Shown piece by piece: positions 14,402 through 22,269 of a stretch of 48,702 nucleotides of DNA. Made by a program: the position numbers and the translations under genes. The stretch comes from an uncultured Succinivibrio sp. (lineage in GTDB: Bacteria > Pseudomonadota > Gammaproteobacteria > Enterobacterales > Succinivibrionaceae). Under the pieces are notes generated by a model. The model worked only from the letters and a program-made list of their open reading frames with translations, did not search any database and was not told where the DNA came from. The stretch spans positions 1 to 48,702 of the forward strand of contig CAAGLL010000063.1 of NCBI GenBank assembly GCA_900770725.1. The letters are read 5' to 3'. How positions within the stretch are numbered: position 1 is the stretch's first letter; the number at the start of each line of letters is the position of its first letter.

Positions 14402-17139
14402 TTCCTGGCCTCCCCATCTTCAACCGGCCTGTAGACCGGGCGGGCGTAGGCCGGGTTGCGGAGGTTCGACCCGTCGGCGAACACCAGCCTCCCCAGCTCC
14501 GGATCCCAGAACGCGTTTTCGTACTTCACTACCGTCTCGTCAGTCACCGGGACGTGCCGCCTCTCCATGTAGCGCTTGAGCTCGTCCTCGCCCAGGAGCC
14601 TCCCGAGCGGCTGCTTCTCGTCCTTCGTGAACCTCACCGCGTCCAGCTTGCGCTGGTCGATGAGCACCTGGTTGATGGCCTCGGAGTACGTCGCGCCCTT
14701 GTTGACATACTGGTTGAGCGCGGCAATGTCCCTGGCGTCGGTCGAGAACATCAGCTTCTCGAAGTCGGACACGATCAAGCGGCCTATTCCCGTTCCGGCG
14801 TTTGAATTGATGAAGATCTCCGAGTACACGCCCTTTTCGGTGTGGACGGTCTTGAGCAGCTCGTAGCCGCCGTCTGAAATGTCCAGGTACTTGTGCTCCT
14901 TCACTTGCTCGACCGTGGCCGGCTTCTGCCCGAGCAGGAAGTAGAAGGCGGAGTTGTTCGCGATTGCCTGCCCGACGTTGTTTCCGGCGCCGTTGTAGAG
15001 GTCGGAGATGGCCTGGGTGGCGATGATTGCCGAGGCGCCGTACTTTCTGAACTTGCGGTACGCGCCTTCCATGAACTTGGCGGTCTCGCCCTCTTTGAGG
15101 AGATCCCACGCCTCGTCGATCATGACGAGCTTGCGCTGCGACCTGTCAGGCGAGAGGTAAATGGCCTGCTGGATCTGGAAGATCAGCTGCAACAGGATCA
15201 CTCTTCTCAGGTTGGGGTAGGCGGTCAGCTCCTCTAGCTCCAGCACCGTCATGCGGTTGTTGAAGGTCTTGGGCGTTCCCTCGTTGAACACCTTGCCGTA
15301 CTGCCCGCGCGTCGTGTAGTCGTAGATCTGCACGGCCATGTCCTCAACGCGCTTGTCGTTCTTCTCCCTGGCGTACTTGTAGAGGGCCTGCTCGATCATG
15401 TCCACGGTCAGATCGTTCTCGTGCTGCTCCCAGAGCTCGTCGAAGATGCGGGTGAGGATCGACTCCTGCGTGGGCGAGAGCTCCCCGCGCGGCGAGATCA
15501 TGGCCTCGAGCACGGAGATCACGCTGTCGTGCTCCTCCTCGATGTTGCGCACCATCTTGAAGGGGTTCATGCACGGCAGATCCTCGAGCCTGAAGTTGAT
15601 GAACTCGCCATGCAGGATGTTGCACAGCTTCTGGTACGAGCGGCCAATGTCGATGATCCACACCTTCGCGCCCTCGCTCATGTACATGGCGAGGACCTCG
15701 TTGGTGTAGAAGGACTTGCCCGAGCCGGACTCGGCGGCGATCAACGCGTTGTTGTTCGTGCTCGAGTCGTTGAGCGACACCGACATGATCTGCCCGGTGC
15801 GCGAGATGAGCGCGACGTGGCCCGTCCCGGTTCCCTTCCACTCGGAGAACACCGGCAGGAGCACGAGCGCCACGTCCGTCGTCACGGTGTGGAAGCGCCT
15901 CGACTCCATCCCGAACATGAATTTGCGGTCGCACGAGAAAGGCAGGCAGTTCATGAAGAGCTCGCGCTGGATGTAGCGGTCCACCATGAGCTTGAACTTC
16001 AGCGTGGAGAAGTACTGCTGCATGGCCTGGGAGGTCTGCGTGAGCAGGCTGCGCGTCGGCGCGAAGATCACGATCTCGAAGGTCATCTGGACGAGCTGCG
16101 CACCGCCGTTGACCGAGCGGTAGATCTCGTCGTAGTCCGAGATGGCGTCCGCCATCTCCGGGCGGGCCTTCAGCAGCACCGGCGCGAACGCGGCCTTCGA
16201 GGTCAGCGAGCGCTTGCGCTTGATGTGGTCGAAAACGCGGGTGTGGTTGATGTAGTGGATGGTCGAGACCACGGCATAGTTGCCGGAGATGTTCGCGGAC
16301 TTCCCTTTTCCGGTCAGGTCGCCGGCGTAGAGCACGGCGTCGCCGAAAAAGCAGGAGGGCGGCAGCTCGCGCGGCGAGAGCACCTGGACGTAGCACTCGT
16401 ACTTGTTCTCCGGATCGCCTTCCTTGGCGTCCACGCGCTCGTGGAGCGAGATGTACGAGCGGGTCGGATCGGAGTCGTCAAGATCGGTGTCCGTGTCGTA
16501 GAACTGATTGTTGAGCGCGGTGTAGGGATCGGCAACCGTGGCGCTGCCCTTCCACGAGGCGCCCGGGCCCCAGTTGACGAGCGTTGACATGATCCTCACG
16601 AAGTCCTGATCGCGCATCTCCTGCGGCGCGAAGCGGCACTCGCGCAGCGACGCCAGCGAGCGGCGCTGCATGTCGCGGGCCTTGTCCAGATCCTTTGGCT
16701 TTGGATCTATTCCGTTGCCCGCGGGGATCTTGACGGTGATCACGAGCTTCACATCAACAATGCGGCCGCAGTCGTAGCGCTGCCCGTTGTAATCCGTCAC
16801 CAGCGGCTTGTCCGTGTGCTCCCGGAGGAACTGCGCGCGGTCTAGCAGCATCGGGGTCAGCAGCTCGTCGCGGTAGAAGTTGCGGAGCAGGATCATCCTG
16901 TCGAGGAACTGGTCTATGTCGGGCGAGCGGTAGAGCATGAAGCTGATGGTCGTGCCCTCCGGGAACTCGAGACCCAGGAAGGTCTTGAACTGATCCATGA
17001 GCTCGGCGTTGGCGTAGGGCAGGGGCGTGCACACGAAGCCGAAGCCCAGCGTGCGGTCGTCATTGAAGAAGATCTTGTCCTTCGGATCAAAACCGATCAC
17101 CGGACTCAGATCCGACATTGGTAGGTTGCCTTCGTACAT
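14398..17139 (-). CDS. traC: TraC, VirB4-like ATPase of the F-type secretion system
   Basis: 913 aa. ATG 17139 follows AAGGAGTGACGG and lies 3 bases after the preceding stop. TraC is the cytoplasmic/inner-membrane ATPase that energises pilus assembly. Seen: an N-terminal TraC region (GFDPKDKIFFNDDRTLGFGF), Walker A AAESGSGKSF at about residue 469, Walker B KLVMIDEAWDLL at about 671, and the VirB4-type motif SAIIATQAISDL near 700. Length fits SXT TraC. All nucleotide-binding motifs appear intact. It sits between the DsbC-like and TrbI-like genes, the same order as in SXT/R391. Confidence 0.95.
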   Translation of the reverse strand: MYEGNLPMSDLSPVIGFDPKDKIFFNDDRTLGFGFVCTPLPYANAELMDQFKTFLGLEFPEGTTISFMLYRSPDIDQFLDRMILLRNFYRDELLTPMLLDRAQFLREHTDKPLVTDYNGQRYDCGRIVDVKLVITVKIPAGNGIDPKPKDLDKARDMQRRSLASLRECRFAPQEMRDQDFVRIMSTLVNWGPGASWKGSATVADPYTALNNQFYDTDTDLDDSDPTRSYISLHERVDAKEGDPENKYECYVQVLSPRELPPSCFFGDAVLYAGDLTGKGKSANISGNYAVVSTIHYINHTRVFDHIKRKRSLTSKAAFAPVLLKARPEMADAISDYDEIYRSVNGGAQLVQMTFEIVIFAPTRSLLTQTSQAMQQYFSTLKFKLMVDRYIQRELFMNCLPFSCDRKFMFGMESRRFHTVTTDVALVLLPVFSEWKGTGTGHVALISRTGQIMSVSLNDSSTNNNALIAAESGSGKSFYTNEVLAMYMSEGAKVWIIDIGRSYQKLCNILHGEFINFRLEDLPCMNPFKMVRNIEEEHDSVISVLEAMISPRGELSPTQESILTRIFDELWEQHENDLTVDMIEQALYKYAREKNDKRVEDMAVQIYDYTTRGQYGKVFNEGTPKTFNNRMTVLELEELTAYPNLRRVILLQLIFQIQQAIYLSPDRSQRKLVMIDEAWDLLKEGETAKFMEGAYRKFRKYGASAIIATQAISDLYNGAGNNVGQAIANNSAFYFLLGQKPATVEQVKEHKYLDISDGGYELLKTVHTEKGVYSEIFINSNAGTGIGRLIVSDFEKLMFSTDARDIAALNQYVNKGATYSEAINQVLIDQRKLDAVRFTKDEKQPLGRLLGEDELKRYMERRHVPVTDETVVKYENAFWDPELGRLVFADGSNLRNPAYARPVYRPVEDGEARK

Positions 17140-17142
17140 CCG

Positions 17143-19230
17143 TCACTCCTTATAGTTGGCAAGCCCGGACTTGAGAAACGCGATCTCCTTGTTGAGCTCG
17201 CGCAGCTTCTCGTTCTCGGCCTTGTTCAGATCGTCGATTTGCTTCCTGAAGCGCGGGTTGAGCTCCGCCTGCTTCTGCCTGATCCCCGCCTGCACCTTCA
17301 GGCGCTTGGAGTCCTCGTAGCGCATCGCCCAGCCGTACTGGGTCTCAAGCCATTGGAATGACTTGTCGTAGTTGTCCTTGACCTTCTCGCGGCGGCGGCG
17401 GAACTCATTGCGGGTCTTCTCGATCTGGGTCTGGAGCTCGACTATCGACTGCACGAGGCTGCGGTTGGCGCCTCTGGCCTTGCGGGCGAAGTTGCTGTCC
17501 AGCGGCTTGTAGCCGCGCAGCGCCCTCTGCGTGCCGGCCTGGTCGCCCTCGGCGTAGCCCTCGGTGAACTGGTCGTTGCCGTTCACCGTGAGCGGATCGG
17601 AAGTGGCGGGCGCGGCGTCGCGCTTGTAGCGGTCGATCGAGTCGCGCATGTCGAACCCGGACATGTCATGCCCGCCGGAGACGAACTTGTGCCGCTCCGA
17701 ATACTCGCGGTTGACCCCGTCGATGAGCTCCTTCTTCTCCTCTGCCGTCGCGGGCGCCGGATCGGGGATCTGCCCCGGGGCCGGCTCGGACTCTGGGCTG
17801 TCCACGGGGGCGGCGTCCGGATCAGGGATCGAGCCGTCCTCCGCGTCGAGCGTCGGCACGTCCTCTTCCTCCTCCTCCTCCTCCTCGTCCGAGGGGGCGG
17901 CGGAAGACTGCGAGGAGGGCGCCCTGTAGTTCTTGAGCGCCGCGTCGCGCTGTTCGAGCGTGGCCTGCTGCAATGTCATGGCCTCGGAGATCTTCGCCTT
18001 GGCCCTCGCGGCCTCCGCCTGCCCGGCGATCCCCTGCGGCGAGTCGGTGTCGGCGATGCTCTGGCGGGCCAGCCAGTTGAAGATCCCCTGCGAGGGGATG
18101 CCGCGCGAGATCGAGCCGTCATAACCAACGAAGAACGGCAGCACGTCAACGCCCGTGTAGTATGCGGCGGTCAGCGTCTTCTCCCAGTTGTCCATGTGGC
18201 AGTGCGAGTCGGGCTCGGGCAGCTTGTCGAGCCTGCCCTGCACGAGGAGGTTTCCTATGTCCGCCCTGCCTTGCTGCCTCGCGCAATAGAACCTCATGGC
18301 GAGATCCTGCGACTTGCCGGCGTCGGACGGCATCACGACGAAATAGAAGGTGAAGTCCTTGCGGTCGGGGTACTTCATTATTTCGGCGAGGACTTGCGAA
18401 GTGAGGTTCGAGGCCGGATCGACGTAGATCACGACCGACCTCCTGCCGTCCCCGAGGCGGGTGGAGGAGAGCGAGTCGGGATCGAGCTTGAGCATGCGGT
18501 AGTCAACCCTCATGGCGTAGCGCTGCACGTCGTTGATGTCGCGCAGCTCCCTCATGCCGTTGTAGGTGTCGTACATCGACCCCTTGAACACGAAGCGCCC
18601 GTTGTCGCTCATCCAGATCATGTTCCCCGGCGTGGCCTCGACCGCGACCATGTAGCGCATCTTCAGCGGGGCCGTCACCTGGATCATGCCCTTGAGCCTG
18701 TCAACGAGATCCTTCACGGCTCCCGGGCGCAGCGGTTCGGGCTTGCCGCCTGCCTGCGCGGGCAGGCCGAGCAGGGACGCCACGGTCTGCCGCGTGTCCT
18801 TGAGCTCTGCCATCGTCCCCTCGAAGATCTTTTTCGAGCGCGATCCTACTTCCTCGGGTTTGGGCGGCGGCTCCATCGGATCATTGCGGTGGCGCAGCCA
18901 GAACTCGGCCGCGGAGCGCTTCTCGCCCTCCGTGAGCGACTTGTCGTCGTACAGCTCGCGGAGCTCCTGGCGCTCCTCCGGGGTCACGTCCGGCGGCAGC
19001 TTGATCCCGCCTTGAAGTTCCATTTCCTCCTGCGGCCCTGATCCCGCATGGGGACTGGGATCAGCCCCCTTTTTTTCCCCGGTGAACACCGGCTTGGTTT
19101 CAGGCGGGAGGGTGGAATTGGGGACCTCGACGAAAACAGGCGACGGATCCTGCCCGGCGCCCGAGGCAAGCGCCGGAAGGGTGGCCGCCGCGACAGCGGC
19201 TGCCAGGATGGCGGTTCTCATCATGCGCAT
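17143..19230 (-). CDS. DsbC-like periplasmic transfer protein lacking the catalytic CXXC
   Basis: 695 aa with a signal peptide (MRMMRTAILAAAVAAATLPALA). Residues about 195-240 match the DsbC dimerisation domain (MIWMSDNGRFVFKGSMYD), and 265-388 its thioredoxin-like domain. Where DsbC has TCGYC this protein has ASNLT (residues 273-277), so both catalytic cysteines are Ser274 and Thr277. The structural cysteine pair (Cys316 in FYCARQQ, Cys344 in SHCHMD) and the cis-Pro segment VLPFFV remain. About 300 C-terminal residues are added: a disordered Glu-rich stretch, then a long Arg/Glu/Lys coiled coil (595-690). In SXT-type operons a dsbC gene holds this position between traA and traC. It probably acts as a chaperone or scaffold and not as an isomerase. 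A hairpin-repeat insertion encodes residues about 50-66. Confidence 0.8.
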   Translation of the reverse strand: MRMMRTAILAAAVAAATLPALASGAGQDPSPVFVEVPNSTLPPETKPVFTGEKKGADPSPHAGSGPQEEMELQGGIKLPPDVTPEERQELRELYDDKSLTEGEKRSAAEFWLRHRNDPMEPPPKPEEVGSRSKKIFEGTMAELKDTRQTVASLLGLPAQAGGKPEPLRPGAVKDLVDRLKGMIQVTAPLKMRYMVAVEATPGNMIWMSDNGRFVFKGSMYDTYNGMRELRDINDVQRYAMRVDYRMLKLDPDSLSSTRLGDGRRSVVIYVDPASNLTSQVLAEIMKYPDRKDFTFYFVVMPSDAGKSQDLAMRFYCARQQGRADIGNLLVQGRLDKLPEPDSHCHMDNWEKTLTAAYYTGVDVLPFFVGYDGSISRGIPSQGIFNWLARQSIADTDSPQGIAGQAEAARAKAKISEAMTLQQATLEQRDAALKNYRAPSSQSSAAPSDEEEEEEEEDVPTLDAEDGSIPDPDAAPVDSPESEPAPGQIPDPAPATAEEKKELIDGVNREYSERHKFVSGGHDMSGFDMRDSIDRYKRDAAPATSDPLTVNGNDQFTEGYAEGDQAGTQRALRGYKPLDSNFARKARGANRSLVQSIVELQTQIEKTRNEFRRRREKVKDNYDKSFQWLETQYGWAMRYEDSKRLKVQAGIRQKQAELNPRFRKQIDDLNKAENEKLRELNKEIAFLKSGLANYKE
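19034..19083 (+). repeat. 50-bp hairpin repeat, copy 2, inside the DsbC-like gene
   Basis: Inverted relative to copy 1 at 7244-7293 and about 88 percent identical. The stem CTGATCCC/GGGATCAG followed by seven T points along the + strand, antisense to the gene that contains it. In the coding frame it reads GEKKGADPSPHAGSGP. The reading frame stays open, so the repeat has become protein-coding. Confidence 0.8.
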
Positions 19231-19332
19231 TTCAGATTTCAGGCTTCCTTCTTGAACTTTGGGCTGGACACCTGGGGCAGGGGCAGAGGTTTTCTCTCCG
19301 GATTGCTGCCGCGCCCAGGCGCCCAGCCCAAA

Positions 19333-19353
19333 GCCCCCGCCAAGGGCAGGGGC
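19333..19353 (-). terminator. Hairpin downstream of the pilin gene, possible attenuator
   Basis: On the - strand GCCCCTGCC/GGCGGGGGC pairs over 9 bp with a 3-base loop, followed by TTTGGG. It starts 11 bases after the traA stop. The T run is too short for a full terminator. It may protect the pilin mRNA 3' end or partly terminate, raising pilin over downstream products. The remainder of the 133-base traA-dsbC gap shows nothing else. Confidence 0.5.
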
Positions 19354-19363
19354 GTGAGCCTCC

Positions 19364-19783
19364 TCAGAGGAGGCTCCTGGGATCGAACGACGCGGGGTCG
19401 AACGGCGAGGCCATCGACGGATCGGCTGCGCCGGTGGCGGAGGCGAGGCTCGTCACAATGTCGGGCGAGTAGATCATGCCCAGGGCCATCGCGATGCCGA
19501 TCACGAAGCCCCACAGCGACTGCGTGCGGACTGAAATGAAGCCGCCGCAGAGGATCAGGGCCAGCGCGATCACGCTGCCCAGGGTTCCCTGCATGAGGCC
19601 CACCAGCATGTCGCGCAGTTCCGTGAACGACGAGTTCACGTCAGTGTCGCTGCCGCCGCCGTTCGCCGCGAAAGCGGCCCCTGCTGCGACGGCAAGCAGC
19701 ACCAGTGCGGCTGCGGCTGCGGGCCTGAGCCATGCCGCGTTGTTGAAGCCGCCAGCGGCGGCAGTCCTTTGTTCGTTCATCAT
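19364..19783 (-). CDS. traA: TraA-like conjugative pilin precursor
   Basis: 139 aa. A long leader with a hydrophobic segment (LRPAAAAALVLLAVAAGAAFA) ends in a typical AFA-A cleavage site, leaving a mature pilin of about 87 residues (ANGGGSDTDVNSSFTELRD...). The mature part has two membrane helices (GSVIALALILCGGFI and LWGFVIGIAMALGMIY) joined by a short polar loop, the expected F/VirB2 pilin topology. It polymerises into the conjugative pilus after export and leader removal. The 22 C-terminal residues after the second helix are an unusual Ser/Asp/Pro tail. Two adjacent ATGs exist at the start. Order traV-traA-dsbC-traC is as in SXT. Confidence 0.85.
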   Translation of the reverse strand: MMNEQRTAAAGGFNNAAWLRPAAAAALVLLAVAAGAAFAANGGGSDTDVNSSFTELRDMLVGLMQGTLGSVIALALILCGGFISVRTQSLWGFVIGIAMALGMIYSPDIVTSLASATGAADPSMASPFDPASFDPRSLL

Positions 19784-19784
19784 T

Positions 19785-20291
19785 TCACTTGTCCTTAGCC
19801 AGCGGCTGATAGAGGTTTTGTTCGGACGACTGATCGTTTACGCCGAGCGTCCAGCGGCGCGGAGAGATTTCCGAATAGACGTATCCTGACACCACGAAGT
19901 CGCCGTCGGCGTCCTCGTAGGGGGCGACCCAGATCCTCATGACCTGGGGCGGCGTGCGCACCGGGATGGGCTCGCCGGGCAGGCGGGCAGTCACGTAGTT
20001 GTCTAGCACGAAGTCGGAATTGCCGTTCTTCAGGCCCTCCTGGACTGCCGTGTCCGAAGCCCTGCCTTGCTGCTTGAGGCGTGCCTCGCGGCTTGGATTC
20101 CTGCCGTTGTCTGTGTCCTTGTAAACGTCCCACGACGAAGCGCAGGGCTGCCCGTCGCCTGTCGTCTTGCAAGTAAATTCGTCGTCGCCGATGCCCAGCG
20201 ATCCGCAGCCCTGCAAGGCGGCTGCAAGCGCCGCGAGCATTGCCAGGGCCAGCGGCCCGCGCGCAAAAGCAGGGCAGAGTCTCTTTTCCAT
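19785..20291 (-). CDS. traV: TraV, outer-membrane lipoprotein of the core complex
   Basis: 168 aa from ATG 20291, which has GGAGG at good spacing; another ATG at 20303 has none. Lipoprotein signal (FARGPLALAMLAALAAALQGC) with lipobox LQGC. TraV (VirB7-like) anchors TraK to the outer membrane. The typical TraV segment DDEFTCKTTGDGQPCASSWDVYK with two conserved cysteines follows, and the C-terminus has MRIWVAPYEDADGDFVVSGY, also family-like. It lies 14 bases after traB and 1 base before traA. Confidence 0.9.
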   Translation of the reverse strand: MEKRLCPAFARGPLALAMLAALAAALQGCGSLGIGDDEFTCKTTGDGQPCASSWDVYKDTDNGRNPSREARLKQQGRASDTAVQEGLKNGNSDFVLDNYVTARLPGEPIPVRTPPQVMRIWVAPYEDADGDFVVSGYVYSEISPRRWTLGVNDQSSEQNLYQPLAKDK

Positions 20292-20305
20292 TCGTGCCTC
20301 CATGT

Positions 20306-21928
20306 CTAGTCGAGTTCAGGGGTGGGCTGGTGCTCGTATGCGGGCGTGCCCTTGGAAGAAGGCGCAGCGGCACCGCCGCCGCTGCTCCCGTGCTCCGGCG
20401 CGTTCCCGTCAGGACCGCGCACGGTCGATAGCTCCGTGCCTTGCGTGAGCGTCACTGTCACGTCGCGCCCGGCGTTCACCTCAATGACCGGGAAAGTCTG
20501 CTCTGCAAGGCTCATGTAGTAGTCCGCGAGGCGGTTGAGGGCCTCGGACGCGCCGTTGAACAGGCCGTTGTTGAGCGTCCTGCTTGAGAAGGCGGCCTGG
20601 TAGGTGGTCGATCCGTCGGACGAAATGTCGAGCTTCGGCACCGCGTTGGACTGGAATGCCTCGCCAATTCCGCTGGCGAAGCCGGCGAGCATCGCGTTGC
20701 GCAGCGTCCTGCCGTTCCTCGTTATGAGCTTGCCGCGGATGCCGGCCTTGCCGTCCTCGCCCACGGCGTAGCCGGGGAACTTCGCCTCGATCACCGAGTT
20801 GTCATTCGCGATGCAGCTCATGGTCTCGCCGCGCAGCAGGGCGCGCTCGGAGGACAGGTCGCCATAGCCTGACAGCGTGAGGAAGCACTCGCGGAGATCG
20901 GCCCTGCGGAGGTTCGGCATGATGGCCTCGTCCTGGACGCGGAGCACGACCGGGAAAGGATCCTTGCGCGCGTTCACGCCCGTCGGGGCGTAGAGGCCCG
21001 ACAGCAGGACGCCGTGGAGCATTGTTCCGGTCGGTAGGAAGAGGTCGGGCTTTTTCTTCTTAGCCGCAGCGGCCTCCTCGGGCTTGGCGGGCTCGGCAAT
21101 CACCGAGATGGTGTTCCCGGAGGCGGCAGCGTCGGCGCCTTCAGCGGGCACCTCGTCAGCAGGCTTGTGCTCCTGCGCGTACAGCGCGTAAGGATCGCGC
21201 GTGTTCACCGGGCGGTCGAGAAACGGCTTGCTGGAGAGCGAGGACGAGGAGCTGCCAGATCCGCCCTGCGGAACCTTCTGGCCCGGAGTGATCTCGGGCG
21301 TTCCGTCCTGCTGTTCCTGCCTGCCTGTGGAAGGTTGGCGCCCCTGGCGGCCCTGCTGGCCGCCTCCCTGGGCTGCCTGCCCGTCCTGCGCCCGGCCCCT
21401 GCCGCGTGCGCCGTCAGCTCCGCCGCTGATGGCGGGGGCCGCGCTCACGATCTTGTTGAGGCGCTCGTTCTCGGCGCTCACCTTCGCGACCTGGTCTGAA
21501 AGCTCGCTCTGGCTCTGGCTCATCTGATCCTGCAAGGATTGGAGCTGACGCTGGAGCTCGGCGGTGCTCTGGCGGGCGTTGCGCGTGCCGTCAACCTGGT
21601 TGCGGAGGTTGTCAACTTCCTTCTTGAGCCGGCGGTTCTCGGCGCGCATCGCTGTCAGGTTGTCGTTGGCAAGCTTGATCTGCGCGGTCAGCGAGTCGAG
21701 GCCGAGCTCGCGCGAGCTGCGGTCGGTCAGCACGTTCTCGATGGGCTTCGCGCGCGTGCGTGAGAATGTCGCGTTCCCATTCATGAACGAGAAGAACACC
21801 AGCACGACGCCTGCCGCTCCGGCGATCATCGCCATCTTCTTCTGGCCCGGCGTGAGCTTGTCCCAGAAGCCGCGCCTCTTCTGCTGCCCGGAGCCTGCTG
21901 CCCCGGCTTCCTGCTTGGTCTCAGGCAT
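20306..21928 (-). CDS. traB: TraB, VirB10-like core-complex protein
   Basis: 540 aa. A cytoplasmic basic N-terminus (KRRGFWDKLTPGQKKM) is followed by one membrane segment (MAMIAGAAGVVLVFFSFM, about residues 32-49), a coiled coil (about 75-170, LQRQLQSLQDQMSQSQSELS), and a Gly/Gln/Pro-rich linker. The TraB/VirB10 beta-barrel domain (from about residue 295, LFLPTGTMLHGVLLSGLYAP) includes CFLTLSGYGDLSSERALLRG. TraB bridges inner and outer membranes and forms the pore with TraK and TraV. Its start shares one base with the previous stop (TGATG). The C-terminus is a Ser/Gly/Pro tail. Confidence 0.93.
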   Translation of the reverse strand: MPETKQEAGAAGSGQQKRRGFWDKLTPGQKKMAMIAGAAGVVLVFFSFMNGNATFSRTRAKPIENVLTDRSSRELGLDSLTAQIKLANDNLTAMRAENRRLKKEVDNLRNQVDGTRNARQSTAELQRQLQSLQDQMSQSQSELSDQVAKVSAENERLNKIVSAAPAISGGADGARGRGRAQDGQAAQGGGQQGRQGRQPSTGRQEQQDGTPEITPGQKVPQGGSGSSSSSLSSKPFLDRPVNTRDPYALYAQEHKPADEVPAEGADAAASGNTISVIAEPAKPEEAAAAKKKKPDLFLPTGTMLHGVLLSGLYAPTGVNARKDPFPVVLRVQDEAIMPNLRRADLRECFLTLSGYGDLSSERALLRGETMSCIANDNSVIEAKFPGYAVGEDGKAGIRGKLITRNGRTLRNAMLAGFASGIGEAFQSNAVPKLDISSDGSTTYQAAFSSRTLNNGLFNGASEALNRLADYYMSLAEQTFPVIEVNAGRDVTVTLTQGTELSTVRGPDGNAPEHGSSGGGAAAPSSKGTPAYEHQPTPELD

Positions 21929-22254
21929 CAGTTCGCCTCCACGTCTGCTGCGAGCCCGTCAAATAGCGCCCGCAATTCGTAGAACATCTCGTCAATCCGC
22001 CCAATGCGCCTGCGCGCGGCCTTCCCGGCGTCGCCCGGAACGCAGACCAGCGGGGCGGCGGCGTTGAGCGCCACCTGGGCCTCCTCAAGCGCGTAGCCGA
22101 AGTTCTCGCCCAGGCGCCTTGCACGCTCGGCGCAGGCCTCGCGCCTGCCGCCGTCCTCGTCGCTGACTGAATCGAGGCGCCAGAGCAGGGCGCGGCGGAT
22201 TGAGTTCAGCATCGCCTGCCTCTCAAGCATCTCGTGGTTGTATTCGTCCACCAT
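21928..22254 (-). CDS. Unrecognised 108-aa protein between traK and traB
   Basis: No family recognised. It is a soluble, helical, charged protein (MVDEYNHEMLERQAMLNSIR, RRACAERARRLGENFGY-like helix, then RIGRIDEMFYELRALFDGLA) without signal peptide or membrane span. It lies 15 bases after traK and its stop overlaps the traB start (TGATG), so it is certainly translated as part of the operon. F and SXT have traK directly followed by traB, so this is an insertion specific to this element or lineage. A cytoplasmic partner of TraB or a regulator is possible, unproven. Confidence 0.78.
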   Translation of the reverse strand: MVDEYNHEMLERQAMLNSIRRALLWRLDSVSDEDGGRREACAERARRLGENFGYALEEAQVALNAAAPLVCVPGDAGKAARRRIGRIDEMFYELRALFDGLAADVEAN

Positions 22255-22269
22255 CCACGGCCTCCCGCG

